Source of the DNA: Ceratothoa steindachneri
Lineage: Eukaryota; Arthropoda; Malacostraca; Isopoda; Cymothoidae
DNA length: 64,000 nt
Direction: 5' to 3'
Assembly (NCBI GenBank): GCA_963969495.1
Contig: OZ018326.1
Coordinates: 180,404,653 to 180,468,652, forward strand
Part shown: positions 1 through 11,689 of the stretch, piece after piece
Layout of the letters: each line of letters starts with the position of its first letter
Position numbering within the stretch: the first letter of the stretch is position 1
Made by a program: the position numbers and the translations under genes
The notes under the pieces: generated by a model
Seen by the model: only the letters and a program-made list of their open reading frames with translations
What the model was told of the DNA's origin: nothing
Databases searched by the model: none

Positions 1-2233
1 TAAGAAACAAATCTGGGTCGGGGTAAAGCCGTGGATGTCGGCAGAAGTGCACCAACTTAGTCTTGGCCAAAGAAAACCGAAACCTGTGCGAGTCGTCAGA
101 GCGAGAGACGCGGTTCAATGCCTGTTGGAGTCGACGCTCCAGAGTTGGCATCTGGGCCGCGCCAAAGGAGAGCGAAAGGTCGTCCACGTAGAGCGTAGCG
201 AGAACATCTTCCGGCAGCACCGAGGTGATGCTGTTGATGCTCAGGGCAAAGAGTGTGACACTGAGGACACTACTCTGCGGGACGCCCTCTTCCTGCTCCT
301 TTGGGCCGGAGAGGGCTCCCCCCACCCGTACGCGGAATCGACGATCTCGCAAAAATTCAGATATAAACATTGGGAGGCGTCCCCTCGCCCCCATCGTGTG
401 GAGAGTCTCCATGATACCGTATCGCCATGCCGTATCATAGGCCTTCTCCAGATCGAAAAACACCGTGGCGTAGTACTGTCTACGAAGGAAAGCCTCGCAG
501 ATGGCATTTTTCAGTCGGAGCAGAGCATCCGACGTGGAGTGGAACTTGCGGAAGCCGCACTGTGCGAAAGACAGATGGCCTCCGCTGTCCAGGAAAAAGG
601 CTAATCTAACATTTACCAATTTCTCCATCAACTTGCACACGCAAGAGGTTAGAGAGATTGGGCGGAAACCGGTCGGAGTAGAGTGATGTCTCCCCGGTTT
701 GCGAAAGGCGAGCACAGTAGCGATTCGCCAGGAACCTGGGAGAAGACCTTCCACCCACATCCTGTTGAACAAATCTAACAGAAAGGCCATGCCTTGCTCA
801 CCCAGGTGTCGAAGCATGGCGTACGGGACATCGTCCGGACCATGGGCGGTGTCCGCGCACGAAGCGAGAGCGGAATGCAACTCACTCACAGTAAACTTTT
901 TGTTGAACGGTTCTCCGCCTCTGGAGGTAAAGTCAAGCTGGCGGCCTTCCGCGACATCACGACGTGCATTGAATGCTGGCGGAGCAGCATCACGGCAAGA
1001 GAATGCAGAAAAAGCGGTCGCTAAGGATTCCGCCACGGACGCGGGGTCCGAGATTGCGGTCCCATTCTCCTGGAGAACGCAAGGGGGGTCCTGCGAGAAC
1101 TTGCTCCAAATCCTTTTGACTCGCTTCCACACCTCAGCTAAAGGGGTCTTCCCGTTAAGTGAAGACACGTATGCCCGCCAAGAAGAGCGGCGGGCGTGCT
1201 TCGAAATATACCGGAACCTAGCCCTAGCCCGACGAAATTCACCCACAGTGAAATCGTTCGGGCAGCGCTTATAGCGCATGTAGGCATAACGCTTCTGTTT
1301 GAGGGCCGTCTCACACTCGGCCGACCACCATGGAAGTGGTCGGCATGCAAAACGGCCAGACGTCCTAGGAATAGTAGTCAGGCCTACGGCGATGAGGTTA
1401 CCGGAGAAGAACTCAACGGCCTCATCTACCGACCTAAACTCCTGGACTGAAATAGAGAATTCAGTCATTTCCTGAAATGCAGGCAACCGCAACCGCGCCA
1501 AGCACCACCGAGGTGCTCTCAGGCAGCAGTTGCCCTGAAAATGATATTTGAATTGGAAAGTGATCACTACCATGGAGGTCATCGACCACCCCCCAATCAA
1601 AATCAGGCTGTGCATCCGAAGAGCACAAAGATAGGTCAAGGCAAGAAAATGAAGCGGTTCTCGGACAGTGATGCGTAAACTCATCAACGTTTATGACACC
1701 CATCTCAAGCTCTTCGTTTAGATAGGCAAGGACTTGTCCCCTGGGATTTATGGAGTAATCTCCCCAGAGAGGATGCCTGCCGTTCAGATCTCCAAGCAAG
1801 AGATAGGGCCTCGGCAACCGTGCCACGACGCGGCGGAAGTCCCCTGCGTCGAAGTCAGCTGACGGTGGAATGTACGCAGAAATGATAGTATACCTCCTAT
1901 CCAGGTGCAGCTGCACAGCCACTGCCTGAAAGGAGGTATCTAAGGAGAAAGGAAGAACGGAGACATCATGCCGGGTGTAAACCGCGCATCCCCCAGCCCG
2001 GCCATCCCGCGGTGGTGGGGTCGCAAGACCCTTATACCTCGGGAGGGCAGGCAGGGGGCACGCACCTAGCATGGTCTCCTGCAAAAAGATAGCTAACGGG
2101 GAACGGGACGAGACGAGACGAGCCTCCGCAACTCCTCCCAGTTGGACCGGAGTCCAATGCAATTCCATTAAAGGAATATGCCCTCCAGGCCTAGCTCGGA
2201 GGAGACGCGGGGGCCCTCCTCGAACTGAAGACC
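1..2233 (-). pseudogene. ORF2 of E1 (endonuclease-RT, partial and frameshifted)
   Basis: The minus strand encodes an APE-type endonuclease (about 1461-2168, with GDLNGRH and SDHFPIQI motifs) followed by the RT palm, ending in the RT thumb at the window edge. At 1-60 the frame is open and matches TKxVHFCRHPRL of E5. A frameshift near 1490-1520, beside the sequence equivalent to the E5 PPERPP segment, separates the endonuclease from the RT frame, so the endonuclease reading ends early at 1461. The copy is therefore probably not functional. RNase H, expected further 3', is outside the window. Confidence 0.8.
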
Positions 2234-4569
2234 CTCAGGGAAATGGCCGTACGCTTCCCGGGGACAGAACCCCGGGAGCTGTTGGCCGGCAAAGCGCTGA
2301 AGGCGCTGTCGCCTTCGAGGACTTAGGCAGGCGTTGCGGCTTCGGAGGCGGGGGGCCCTCTTTTCGAGGAACCACCGTCTCGGAGCCACTCGCTCCACCT
2401 CGGGCCGTGGGCGAAGGAGCCGAAGCTCCTTTGTTGCTGTCCTTTCGGGGGACAGCTTTAGGAACCCCCGAAGATAACCTAGCGACCATCATCAGGGGTG
2501 TTGCCTCCTGTGAGTCTAACGACTCGGTGGAAGCGCGTGGCCGTTTCGCCTTGCGGGAAACGGTCACGCTAGGGGAAGAGGGGGGAGCCCTGGTTTTAGC
2601 CGGGGCTGGGTATGAACCCTTTTTGCCACCAGCTTTACCAGGGGAGCGCCCGGGTTGGGTAGAGCCCGCAGAGGGGCTCCGAATGGGCTTGCAAACAACC
2701 GTGCTCGTTGGCCTGGATGGGCCAGGAGCAGAGGGTGCCTTTCTAACTACTGAGGCATATGACGTCCCAGGCAGAGCCGGGCGCGCCAGGACCAAGTCCT
2801 TAGCCTCGCGGAATGAGAGTCTATCCTGGGCCTGAACGGCCAGGATTTCTTTCTCAAGGAGATATGCACCACATTGCTTCGAAGAAGCAGGGTGCGGCTC
2901 TCCGCAATTGACACACTTGGCCACACACGATTTGGACTTATCGTGTGCGACCTTGGAGCAATTTACACAGACTTCGGGTGACCCCGACTTTGCACTTCTA
3001 CATGAGGATTCGTATGGCCGAAGCGGTGACAGTAATAGCACCGCCGTGGCAATGGCACGAATGCCTTCATGCGGTAGCGGTATCAACCAGCACGAACCGA
3101 CTCAGGGAGCTTGTCACAGTCGAACGTGACGAAGAGTGTAGGGGTGGATCTCGAGGCCCCTCCCTGTTTTCTCATCACAAGTTCGACCTTGACCGCCCCA
3201 TGGTTGGCCAGCTCTAGGGTAATGTCCTCAATGGAGTAGTCAACGAGTTCCCTCGCATAAACTACTCCTTTCACAAAGTTCATGGTAGAGTGCGGCGTCA
3301 CACTCACCGGGGTGCCATGAAGTGTCCGAAGAGCACTTATCTTAGCCACCTCGGCAGGATTCGCCGCATTCGCAAGAAGGCTCCCGTCCGAGAAACGGGT
3401 TACCTTTGGCTCTCTACCAATTGCACTAGCTAATCCTCTCCTCTGATGGATCATGTTGCCCTTGGACAACATGGTGCCATCAGTGGAGCGAATAACGAGG
3501 AAGCGTTTGAAGCCAGCGGGCTCGAAAACGCCAAGTAACCTCTGAATGAGGGGTCCCGATGTCATCGAGGCTCCGCCCTGTGCACCTTTGGTCTTTGTCA
3601 TGGTCAGGAGCTCCGTCCCGGGGGGGCAGAGGGGCCAGATGTGCCGATCTTGGCTTGGTCGCTTGCCAAAGTGGAAGCAGACCCATCCGTCCCCGTAGCC
3701 CCCGCGGATGGAGAGGAGCCCCGAGTCTTCTTCGTCTTTTTGTTTTTTTTCGTCCTTTTCTTTTTTGGAGAGGAGGGCGGGGAATGAATCCGCTTCTCAC
3801 CCCCGCCGGTAGAAGCCCCCAGGCCAGATGGATCGGCCTAAGCCAGGTCCTTCTCCGAAATGGAAAAGGTCCTGGTGGTCGTAGGGGCATCATCCGGAGG
3901 AGATCCCTCCCCTGCTTCTACTGCCTGAGAATCCCCAGCCGTTTGAGGAGGACCTTGCATAGGGGCGGACTCGGGTTCGGTGCTTGGCGCTGAGCCCGGA
4001 TTACCCCCCATGGAAGGCCCTACCGTCTGAGGCTGGGTCTCCTCAAGGACCATGTATATCACAGGAGGGGCCTCAAGTTGGCCATCCCCTCCCAGGACAT
4101 CGCAGGTCCCGTTGGCAGCGTCAAGAATCATTTGTGGGGAGGCACAAGCCTTAATCCCAGCAAGGTTTAATATCCTTGCCAGCAGGTCTTTTGGGGGAAG
4201 CGACCGAAGGGGCCTGGCTTCCATCTCCCCCCTAAGGGGGTTTGCTCTACCGAGCCGCTTCGATGTGGAGCGGCTGGCTAAGGGCTGCCTGCTTGCTTTG
4301 CTGGCAGTCCCCTTAGAAAGCAAAGGAGGGACTGCCGCTGGAGATAGGGAGGTGCCCGAAAGCACCTCCAGAGAAGGGGGTGACGGGGAGTCCCCTACAC
4401 CCGTAGGCGTAGGAGAGGAGTAAGCCTCCTCTCCGGTTAAAAAGGTATGGAGGGTCCCCTGCGCAAGCACAGGGGGCAAGGGGGGCCTCCATCTTTTCTG
4501 TGGAGCTGCACGAGGGCGGCTCCGTTGTTTTAGGGGGAATTAAGGAGAGATGTTTTTGTTTTGCATCAT
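2191..4569 (-). pseudogene. ORF1 (gag-like, zinc-knuckle) of E1, frameshifted
   Basis: Homologue of the E5 ORF1 protein, a presumed RNA-binding gag-like nucleoprotein. The reading survives in pieces: N-terminal part at 3838-4479, middle part at 3083-3601, and the zinc-knuckle to C-terminal part at 2235-3086. At least three frame changes separate them. The second and third CCHC knuckles (CVNCSKVAH, CVNCGEPH) are clear near 2880-2970; the first is disrupted near 2990-3090. The candidate start ATG pair at 4564-4569 is followed within nine codons by a stop in the same frame, so the N-terminus is also broken. The stop matches the ORF1 TAG of E5. Confidence 0.8.
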
Positions 4570-5083
4570 TGGGCATGGTGACCCTCTTTGTTTTACGGGA
4601 CACAATCGCTCACCACCTCTTGCAGTAGCCCGCACTGCAAGAGGTGCTTACAGGCCCGGCAGAGCCAGGCGCCGCCATTTGGGACTACCCTTCCCGCTTG
4701 GTGGCCTGGCAGTCCTTCGGCATGGCGGCTCCACCTTGACACGACGTAAAAAAGATTGATTTTGAAGACGAGAGGAAAAGGGATGTGAGGAAGGTATGGG
4801 TGGGGATGAAGCAGGTTGTTAAAACCAACCACCCCAGACCGGAGCTCAAGGGTTAGGGGACATTGTCCCCTCCCCCCTCAGCATCCGCTTTTTTAGCCAT
4901 TATTTAATGCATTCTTTTAACTGTTATCGTTAATATTCCTTCCCCTTCTAATTAGTCGACACAGTCGCTGAAGATGGTCATAGTGAAGGTCCGAAACGTC
5001 CGGCCAATAAATGATTAGTGTAATCACCTGGGTCTTCATATTCCTACTACATATCAGATTCCCAAGGAACAAATCAATTACAA

Positions 5084-5238
<155 letters not shown>

Positions 5239-5344
5239 GAAAACTTACAAAGTATTGTGTGAGTAAGCAATAAATACCACAAAGCCCACAGGGAAAATTA
5301 ATACGAGGATTCCAAGAATATTCCTTGAATAAGAACTCGAAATA

Positions 5345-5551
5345 AAGTAGAGATCGGAAAGATAGGGCAAACTATTTTAGCCGTTATAAGAAAATAAATA
5401 AAGAAGTTGGATGGTAGGATGGTAGCCCTGGCGATGAGCGTCGTGGTCATATAAGCGATGAGCGCTTGATGACACAGGTTCGAATCCAACTTCTTTATTT
5501 ATTTTCATATAACGGTTAAAATAGTTTGCCTTATCTTTCCGTTCTCTACTT
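5345..5551. repeat. Short foldback element with tRNA-like centre
   Basis: Arms 5345-5411 and 5485-5551 are inverted copies with about four mismatches in 67 bp. The 73-bp spacer contains GGTTCGAATCC at about 5478-5488, a perfect match to the RNA polymerase III B-box consensus, partly overlapping the start of the right arm. I could not fold the spacer into a convincing cloverleaf, and no clear A box is seen. It is likely a MITE-like or SINE-derived foldback rather than a functional tRNA gene. Confidence 0.6.
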
Positions 5552-5601
5552 CTCCCACTTTCCATGGGCCTTTACATACATCTATAGTATTTCTAGCACT
5601 T

Positions 5602-6245
<644 letters not shown>

Positions 6246-6740
6246 TTTTAAGAGGCAAAAATGATGATGATGATAAAGTTTCCAGTACATATCATCATCA
6301 TCATTACTAACTCTATAATTTAAGAAGGGGATTTTTTTGAGTATTTGAATAATAATTTCATCCTGGTTATGACTTGTTTTTTTATCAAAGTTATTTCTAA
6401 TAATTCTTTTATAATATCAAAAAACAAAATGGTGAAGTTCAGAAATAAATATAAGAATCGAAATTTTGTGAATTTTTTAAAACCCAAAGAATTACAAATG
6501 ATGAAGTTCAGAAAAATTATTTTTATATATCTTCTATTCTATAACTCTATATTTTAGCAACGTGCTATTTTGAAGGGGAGGGAAATTTAGTTTAGAGTTC
6601 CTTTTTAAAATTATTATAATTGGCGAAGTTTAGAAAATTTATAAAAATTTAACCATGGCTGCTTTTTTTTAGATTTTAAATATTAATCTTAGTAGCGATC
6701 GCAAGCTCCCAGCGTAGGGGGAGTGGCGAAGCCATTGCCT
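6246..6740 (+). repeat. Copy of AT-rich interspersed repeat (same family as 25540-26500)
   Basis: The segment holds the phrase ATGGTGAAGTTCAGAAA and variants, with flanking AT-rich sequence that recurs in inverted orientation at 26030-26400 and in direct orientation at 25560-25830. It starts at a GATGATGAT / ATCATCATC inverted pair (6257-6306) and ends near a GCAAGCTCC...AGGGGGAGTGGCGAAGCC segment (6694-6732). That end segment is matched at 26452-26488 and faintly resembles part of the family E 3' UTR. No transposase is visible, so it is probably non-autonomous. Confidence 0.6.
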
Positions 6741-6912
6741 AGTTAATATTATAAAAATAGAGATAGCCATTTTTTTTCGATGATATTTTAATGCTTGTAG
6801 TGTTTGTTTTGGGGGAAAAAAACCCGAAATTTGAAAGAACTCAGAATAAAACACAAGGTTTGAGGGGATTTTTCAGATTTGGGGACTTTTTGCTAACCCG
6901 CAATCTCAGACG

Positions 6913-7226
6913 CTGTGTCCGAGATTGCGGTCCCATTATCCGGGTAAAAGGGAAGGGGGGTCCTGCAAGAACTTGCCCTGAATCCTTTTAACTCGCCTCC
7001 ACACCTCAGCTAGGAGAATCTTCCTGTTAAGTGAAGACACGTATGCTCGCCAAGAAGAGCAGTGGACGTGCTTCGAAACATATCGGAAGCTAGCCCAAGT
7101 TCGACAAAATTCACCGACAGTGAAATCGTTCGGAAAGCGCTTATAGCGCATGCAGGCATAACGATTCTGTATTTTAGACCATCTCACACTCGGCTGACCA
7201 CCACGGAATCGGTCGGCGTGCAAGAA
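6913..7226 (-). pseudogene. ORF2 fragment of E2 (endonuclease-RT linker)
   Basis: Minus-strand sequence corresponds to E5 about 16490-16795, the linker that includes YMRYKRRPNDFTV and WRAYVSSLNGK in intact copies. Here it is mutated and has no catalytic motif. Its low-coordinate end coincides with a 10-bp perfect inverted repeat (CCGCAATCTC / GAGATTGCGG, 6898-6930). Confidence 0.75.
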
Positions 7227-9222
7227 TCGGTCACGCAAGAGGAACGGGGTTGGGAGCCCTGATTTTAGCCGGCCATGGATGTTAACCCTTTGCGCCCCCA
7301 GCTCTACCATGGGAGCGCCTGGTGTGGGTAGAGCCCGCACAAGTGTTCCGATTAGGCGCCGAAACGACCGTGCTCGCATGCATGGAGAGCCCAAGAACAA
7401 AGAGTGCCATTTTAAAACATTGCGGCGTGCCAGTCAGTGACGGGCGCACCAGGACAAAGTCCTTAGCCTAAAGAAATGAGAGAGGATCCTGCGCCTGAAG
7501 GGCCAGGATTTCCTTGTCAAGGAGATACGCAGTACATTGCTTCGAAGAAGCGGGATGAGGCTCTCCGCAATAAACATAGGTGGCCACATACTATTTGGTC
7601 TTATCGTGTGCGGTCTTGGACCAAATTACAGAGTTCAGGTAACCCCGACATAGCGCACGTCTACAGGAGGGTTTCAGAGGGGCCGAAGCGGTGGCAGTAG
7701 AAGCACCTCCGCGGCAGTGGCACGAATGCCTTCACGCGATAGCGATACCGACCGGCACGCTCCGACTCAGGGAGCTTGTCACAGTCGAACGTGACGAAGA
7801 GTGTAGGGGTGGGTCTCGAGGCCCCTCCCTGTTTTCTCAACACAAGTTCGACCTAGACCACCCCATGGTCGGCCAGCTCTAAGGTGATGTCATCTATGGA
7901 GTAGTTCAAAAGTTCCTTCGCATAAACTACTACTTTCACGTAGTTCATGGTAGAGTGCGGCGTCAAAGTCATAGGCCTACCATCAAGTGTTCGAAGGGCA
8001 CTAATCATGGCCACCTCGGAGGGATTAGACACATTCGCCAAAAGGCTCAAGGCCGAGAAACGGGTTCCTTCGGCTCTCTACCAATCACACTAGCTAAAAC
8101 TCTCCTCTCATGGATCATGTTGCCCTTAGCCAACATGCTGCTATCAGTGGAGCAAATAGCCAGGAAGCATTTGAAGGCAGTGGGCTCGAAAACGCCGGGT
8201 AGTCTCTGAATGAGCGGCCTCGATGCAATCGAGGCTCCGCTGTGCGCACTAGGACTTTTGGTCTTAGTCAAGGACTCCACACCCGGGGAGGCAGATGGGC
8301 CAGACGTGCCGGTCTTGGCTTCGTCGCTTACCCAAGTGGCAGCAGACCCATCCGTCTCCGCAGCCCCCGCGGATGGAGAGGAGCCCCGAGTCTTCTTTTT
8401 CTTTTTTGGAGAGGAGGGCTGGGAATGAACCCGCTTCTCCCCTCCGCCGGCAGGAGCCCCGAGGCTAGATGGAGCGGCCTCAGCAAGGTCCTTCTCCGAA
8501 ATAAACAAGGTCCTGTTGGTCGCAGGGCACCAGCCCAAGGAGGAAATCCCTCTTCTCCTAGTACTGCCTTGGAGACCCGAGCCGTCCGAGGAGGACCTTG
8601 CACAGGAGCGGACTCGGGTTCGGTGTTTGGCGCCAAACCCGGATTCGCCCCCATGGGAGGTCCTACCGCCTGGGGCTGGGTTGCCTCAAGGAGCATGTCT
8701 ATCTCGGGGGAGCCTCAATTTGCCCCCCCCCCCCCCAGGATATCATAAGTCCCATTGGCAGCGGTGTCGCTAGTCAGGTAATTTGGGGGGGGGGACGTGC
8801 CTTGACATCCGCACAGCTCAATATCCGAGCCAGCAGATCTTTCGGGGGAAGGGGCCGATAGGCCTGTAATCCCTCTCCCCCTAAGGGGGTTTGCCCTACC
8901 GATCCGCTTCAACGGGGAGCGGTCAATTATGGGCTGCCTGCTGCCTTTCTTGGCAGTTCCCTTTGAAAGTAAACGTAAAGGGGAAACTGCCGGTGGAAAC
9001 AGGGAGGCACTCGAGGGCAACTCCAGACAAGGGGGTAAAGGTCAGTCCCCTACAACCGTAGGCAAAGGAGAGGACTAAGCCGGTTAGAGAGGTTGGGAGG
9101 GTCCCTGCGAGAGCAGATGGGGGAAGTACCTCCATTTTTTCAGTGGAGCTGCCCGAAGGCGGCTCCGTCGATGGTGAGGGGAAAAAGGGAAGAGTTTCTT
9201 TTGGATTTTGATCATCGGGCAT
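7227..9222 (-). pseudogene. ORF1 remnant of E2
   Basis: Homologous to the E5 ORF1 over most of its length, with multiple frameshifts and several deletions. Recognisable segments include LPRRCFYCHRFG near 7690-7760 (first zinc knuckle, degenerate after it), the SLLANVSNPSEVAMISALRTLDG stretch near 7950-8050 (the most conserved central block) and a basic KKKKKTRG stretch near 8390-8410. The N-terminal Pro/Ser-rich part lies at 8550-9222. It is not translatable as one protein. Confidence 0.75.
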
Positions 9223-10175
9223 GAGGACCCTATTCTTTCTGGGGGAAGCAAAGGCTAATCACCACCCGCAGTAGCCTGCTCTGCGAGGGGTGCCTGGTGC
9301 CCTGGCAGCCCTTCGGCATGGCGGCTCCACCTTGGACATGCGTAAAAAGATAGAGAGTGAAGTGAGACGGAAAGGAGACGTGAGGAAGGTATGGGTAGGG
9401 ATGAAGCAGGTTGTTAAAAACCCACCATCCCAAACCGGGGTTAGGGAACATTGTCCCCTCCCCCCTTAGCCTCGATCCGAGATAGTTGGCCGAAAAAGTC
9501 CGCATCTACCCTGTGAAAATATAGGCCGACCAGAGAAAGTTGTGGGAGAGGTTGTAGGGGAAGTGAGGAAGTAGGTGAGAAAGACAGGCTGTCTGAAAGA
9601 AGAGGCTAAGCTGGGGCCGGACGGGGTGCTGAGTCCCGTCAGCACGGCGGCCAGGAGAGTAAATCGCCGTGCCCTTTAGGGGGTGGGCATGGTGACATTA
9701 TTTTAACCAGACGCAAACGCTAATCACCCAACGCAGTAGCCCGCTCTACAACGGGCGAATAGGGGCCGACAAATGCCAGCGGCCGCCATTAGCGACCACT
9801 CCTCCAGCCCAGTGGCCAGGTAACCCATCAGCATGGCGGTTCCACCTTGAGCTGTGCGTAAAATTGATATACTGTGAAATGAGTGAAAAGGGTATGTGAG
9901 GAAGGTGAGAGTGGGAGTGAGGCAGGTTGTTAAAAACCCACTACCCCTAACCAGAGTTCAGGGGTGAGGGGGCGTTGTTCCCTTCCCCCCATCCCGGATC
10001 CGGGATGGTTGGGTGAGAGGAAGCTGGTCGGCGTCTATCCTGTGAAATTAGAGGCTGGGAGAGGTTGAGTGGAAAGTGAGGAAGCAAGGTAAAGAGACAG
10101 GGTGTGAGAATGAAGAAGGGGCTAAGCTGGAGGCGGACGAGGCGCTGAGTCCCGTCAGCACCACGGTGGCCAGAC
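9223..10175 (-). repeat. Two tandem 5' UTR units of E2
   Basis: Unit 1 (9223-9680) runs from the GGGCATG box next to the ORF1 start to the terminal CCCTTTAGGGGG, equivalent to the 5' end of complete copies. Unit 2 (9681-10175) begins immediately with GGGCATGGTGAC again and repeats the same order of landmarks: CATGGCGG box, GCAGGTTGTTAAAAA box, and GAGTCCCGTCAGCAC box. It loses similarity near 10175. The arrangement resembles tandem promoter monomers known from some LINEs, or alternatively a separate 5' UTR fragment abutting the copy. Confidence 0.75.
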
Positions 10176-10430
10176 TCCCGCGGAGAAAGGGAACTCCAAT
10201 ACAAGTAGCCACCGCTCCGAAACCAGCTGATGGGCTACTTATATCCATATACCTCCTGACGTGGAACGGTAACACCCCACCTCCCCTCCGAGGTGACGAA
10301 GGTTTCTCCGATCGCTGTTTGGTGTCAATACCCAATACTACCTGGCACCTATTTTTATGAAGAGGAGAAAAAATAGAATTTCTTTAAAGACGAAAACATT
10401 ACAAAAGGCGATTCCTTGCAAATTAGTATT
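10176..10430. other. No recognisable feature
   Basis: Sequence between E2 and the short fragment E3. A minus-strand open frame of about 95 codons reaches into it from the 5' UTR unit, but it has no recognisable motif. Confidence 0.5.
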
Positions 10431-10480
10431 ATTTTTTAGCGACCATCTGGCGACTGCAACAAAGAGCATAAGTCGCCTAT
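10431..10480 (-). mobile_element. E3, ~50-bp 3'-terminal fragment of family E
   Basis: The minus strand reads AGGCGACTTATGC...GCAGTCGCCAGATGG followed by GCTAAAAAATAATA, that is the terminal hairpin of family E and its A-rich tail, with nothing upstream. It lies just before the outer end of the Tc1-like element at 10501. Either it is an extremely 5'-truncated insertion or a relic left after deletion. Confidence 0.65.
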
Positions 10481-10582
10481 AAACTGTGTATCACGCTTTA
10501 TTGCAAGTCAAATTTTGGCTGATATTTTGAATATTAAACATTGTATAAACGTGAAACTTGGTCCACTGAAGTATCCTAGGTA

Positions 10583-10808
10583 AATCTTCTTCTTATGGTT
10601 GTCCTTCGAATACGAAGACGACTCAAGCTTCACTCGATGAAACTGGAGATGAGTTTATGGTTATGAATTTATGGTGGCTGTCGGTTGTGCCAGCGAAGAT
10701 GACTATGTCGCCCGATACGCGATGCACACACACTGCCACAGAAATGACACTCTATTCCGGGGTTATTTGGCTACTGGACTGGTGGATTGTGGCGCCGTTG
10801 TCTTATCG
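10583..10808. mobile_element. 226-bp insertion with 8-bp duplication in T1 left repeat
   Basis: CCTAGGTA occurs at 10575-10582 and again at 10809-10816. Deleting one copy plus the 226 bp restores collinearity with the right terminal repeat of T1 (CCTAGGTAG then ACGTACGCA). An 8-bp duplication is typical of hAT elements, but no terminal inverted repeat was found in the insert. It begins AATCTTCTTCTTATGG and contains a small CTTCGAATACGAAG palindrome. Confidence 0.6.
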
Positions 10809-10996
10809 CCTAGGTAGATCATACGTACGCAATTAACATTTAAATCGTATTGATCAGATACATACAAGGTTATGCTGTTAGGAATTTTGATGTGCATTCA
10901 ACTGTGTCAAGCTTTATTGCAGGTGTACGAAAATGACAATTTAAGGTAATGAAGCATAGTATTATCGTTATATTACCATTTTAATGTAATAATGAA

Positions 10997-11640
10997 TTTT
11001 ATTTTCAATTTTAAGAGGTCATCTGGCGACTGCCTAGTTGGGCATTAGTCGCCGTATTCAACACTGCCTAGTACTAGGCTACTTTAAAATAAGATGCTTA
11101 AAGAAACAAAAAATAACCCAACAATAAAAATTAAAAAAAGGGAAAAGGCAATAAGCAGGGAGCAAGCTCCAGCGTCGGGGGAGGTTCCCCCCCCCCACGC
11201 GCAGGAACGTGCGACCTACTAAAATAACTAAAAACAACTAGTTAAATAAAGGTGAGAAGGCCGGCCTCCCCAAAAAAGTATATTTAGTCCATCAGTCAAT
11301 GTGCACGAACTCGTCCCGAGTGCAAGGGACAGGCGGTAGCGACCCCGCCCATCCCGGTACCGGTACCGGTAACGTGCGCGGAGATAGGTCAGACTGGAAC
11401 ATTCAACAAGAATGTGCCGAACAGTCTGGGGGACTACGCAGTATTCACAGTAGGGCGCTGACGAGCGCTCCATCAAATGGCGGTGCGTCCCGCGAATGTG
11501 CCCAATTCTGAGACGACAGAAAGCAACCTGAAGCCTTCGCGGCATTGGGGAATAGGTCCATGGGAACAGTCGCGGCGCAATGGCACGCAACTGTAAGTTC
11601 CCTTCGACTGTCTCCAATTTTCTTTGCCAAGCAGCCCTAT
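10997..11640 (-). mobile_element. Family E copy E4, 5'-truncated to 644 bp
   Basis: Perfect 12-bp target-site duplication TGTAATAATGAA at 10985-10996 and 11641-11652 brackets the copy, which sits inside T1. It contains the last part of ORF2 (C-terminal CCHC region, CEYCVVPQTVRHILVEC, at about 11380-11460) and the 3' UTR, with the terminal hairpin at 11013-11056. The GC-rich 3' UTR box (CTCCAGCGTCGGGGGAGG) is present, as in E5. ORF2 shows a frameshift near 11340 in a GGTACC triplication. Confidence 0.9.
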
Positions 11641-11689
11641 TGTAATAATGAAACACGCTACCGAAGAATAGCAGCAAAAGATATGAAAC

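Larger units (their letters stand above)
1..4892 (-). mobile_element. Family E non-LTR retrotransposon copy E1, 3' part beyond window
   Basis: This minus-strand copy is collinear with the intact copy at 13676-20614: base 1 corresponds to about 15449 there, inside the reverse transcriptase thumb region. It runs through the endonuclease, ORF1 and part of the 5' UTR. The 5' UTR similarity stops near 4892, roughly 200 nt before the CCCC/GGGG hairpin that starts complete copies, so E1 is 5'-truncated or later deleted there. The 3' end and any target-site duplication lie outside the window. Sequence identity to E5 is high by eye. Confidence 0.9.
6913..10175 (-). mobile_element. Family E copy E2, internally and 3' deleted, tandem 5' UTR
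   Basis: Only the linker between endonuclease and RT (6913-7226), ORF1 (7227-9222) and 5' UTR sequence remain. The RT, RNase H and 3' UTR are missing on the low-coordinate side, and the whole endonuclease is missing at a junction near 7226, where ORF2 sequence passes directly into ORF1 sequence. Two successive 5' UTR units follow ORF1. Divergence from E5 is clearly greater than that of E1, E11 or E13. No duplication flanking the copy was found. Confidence 0.85.

Noticed and set aside
35..604. Plus-strand open frames across E1, E5, E10, E11 and E13 (for example 35-604, 15369-16052, 59763-60440)
   Set aside because: They are antisense to ORF2 of the retroelement, recur in every copy only because the sense strand is GC-rich and open, and show no domain.
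5405..5489. Functional tRNA gene
   Set aside because: The B box is perfect, but no acceptor stem, A box or anticodon arm could be assembled.
6345..6557. 70-codon Asn/Phe/Ile-rich frame
   Set aside because: AT-rich repeat sequence that recurs elsewhere in the window; not a gene.
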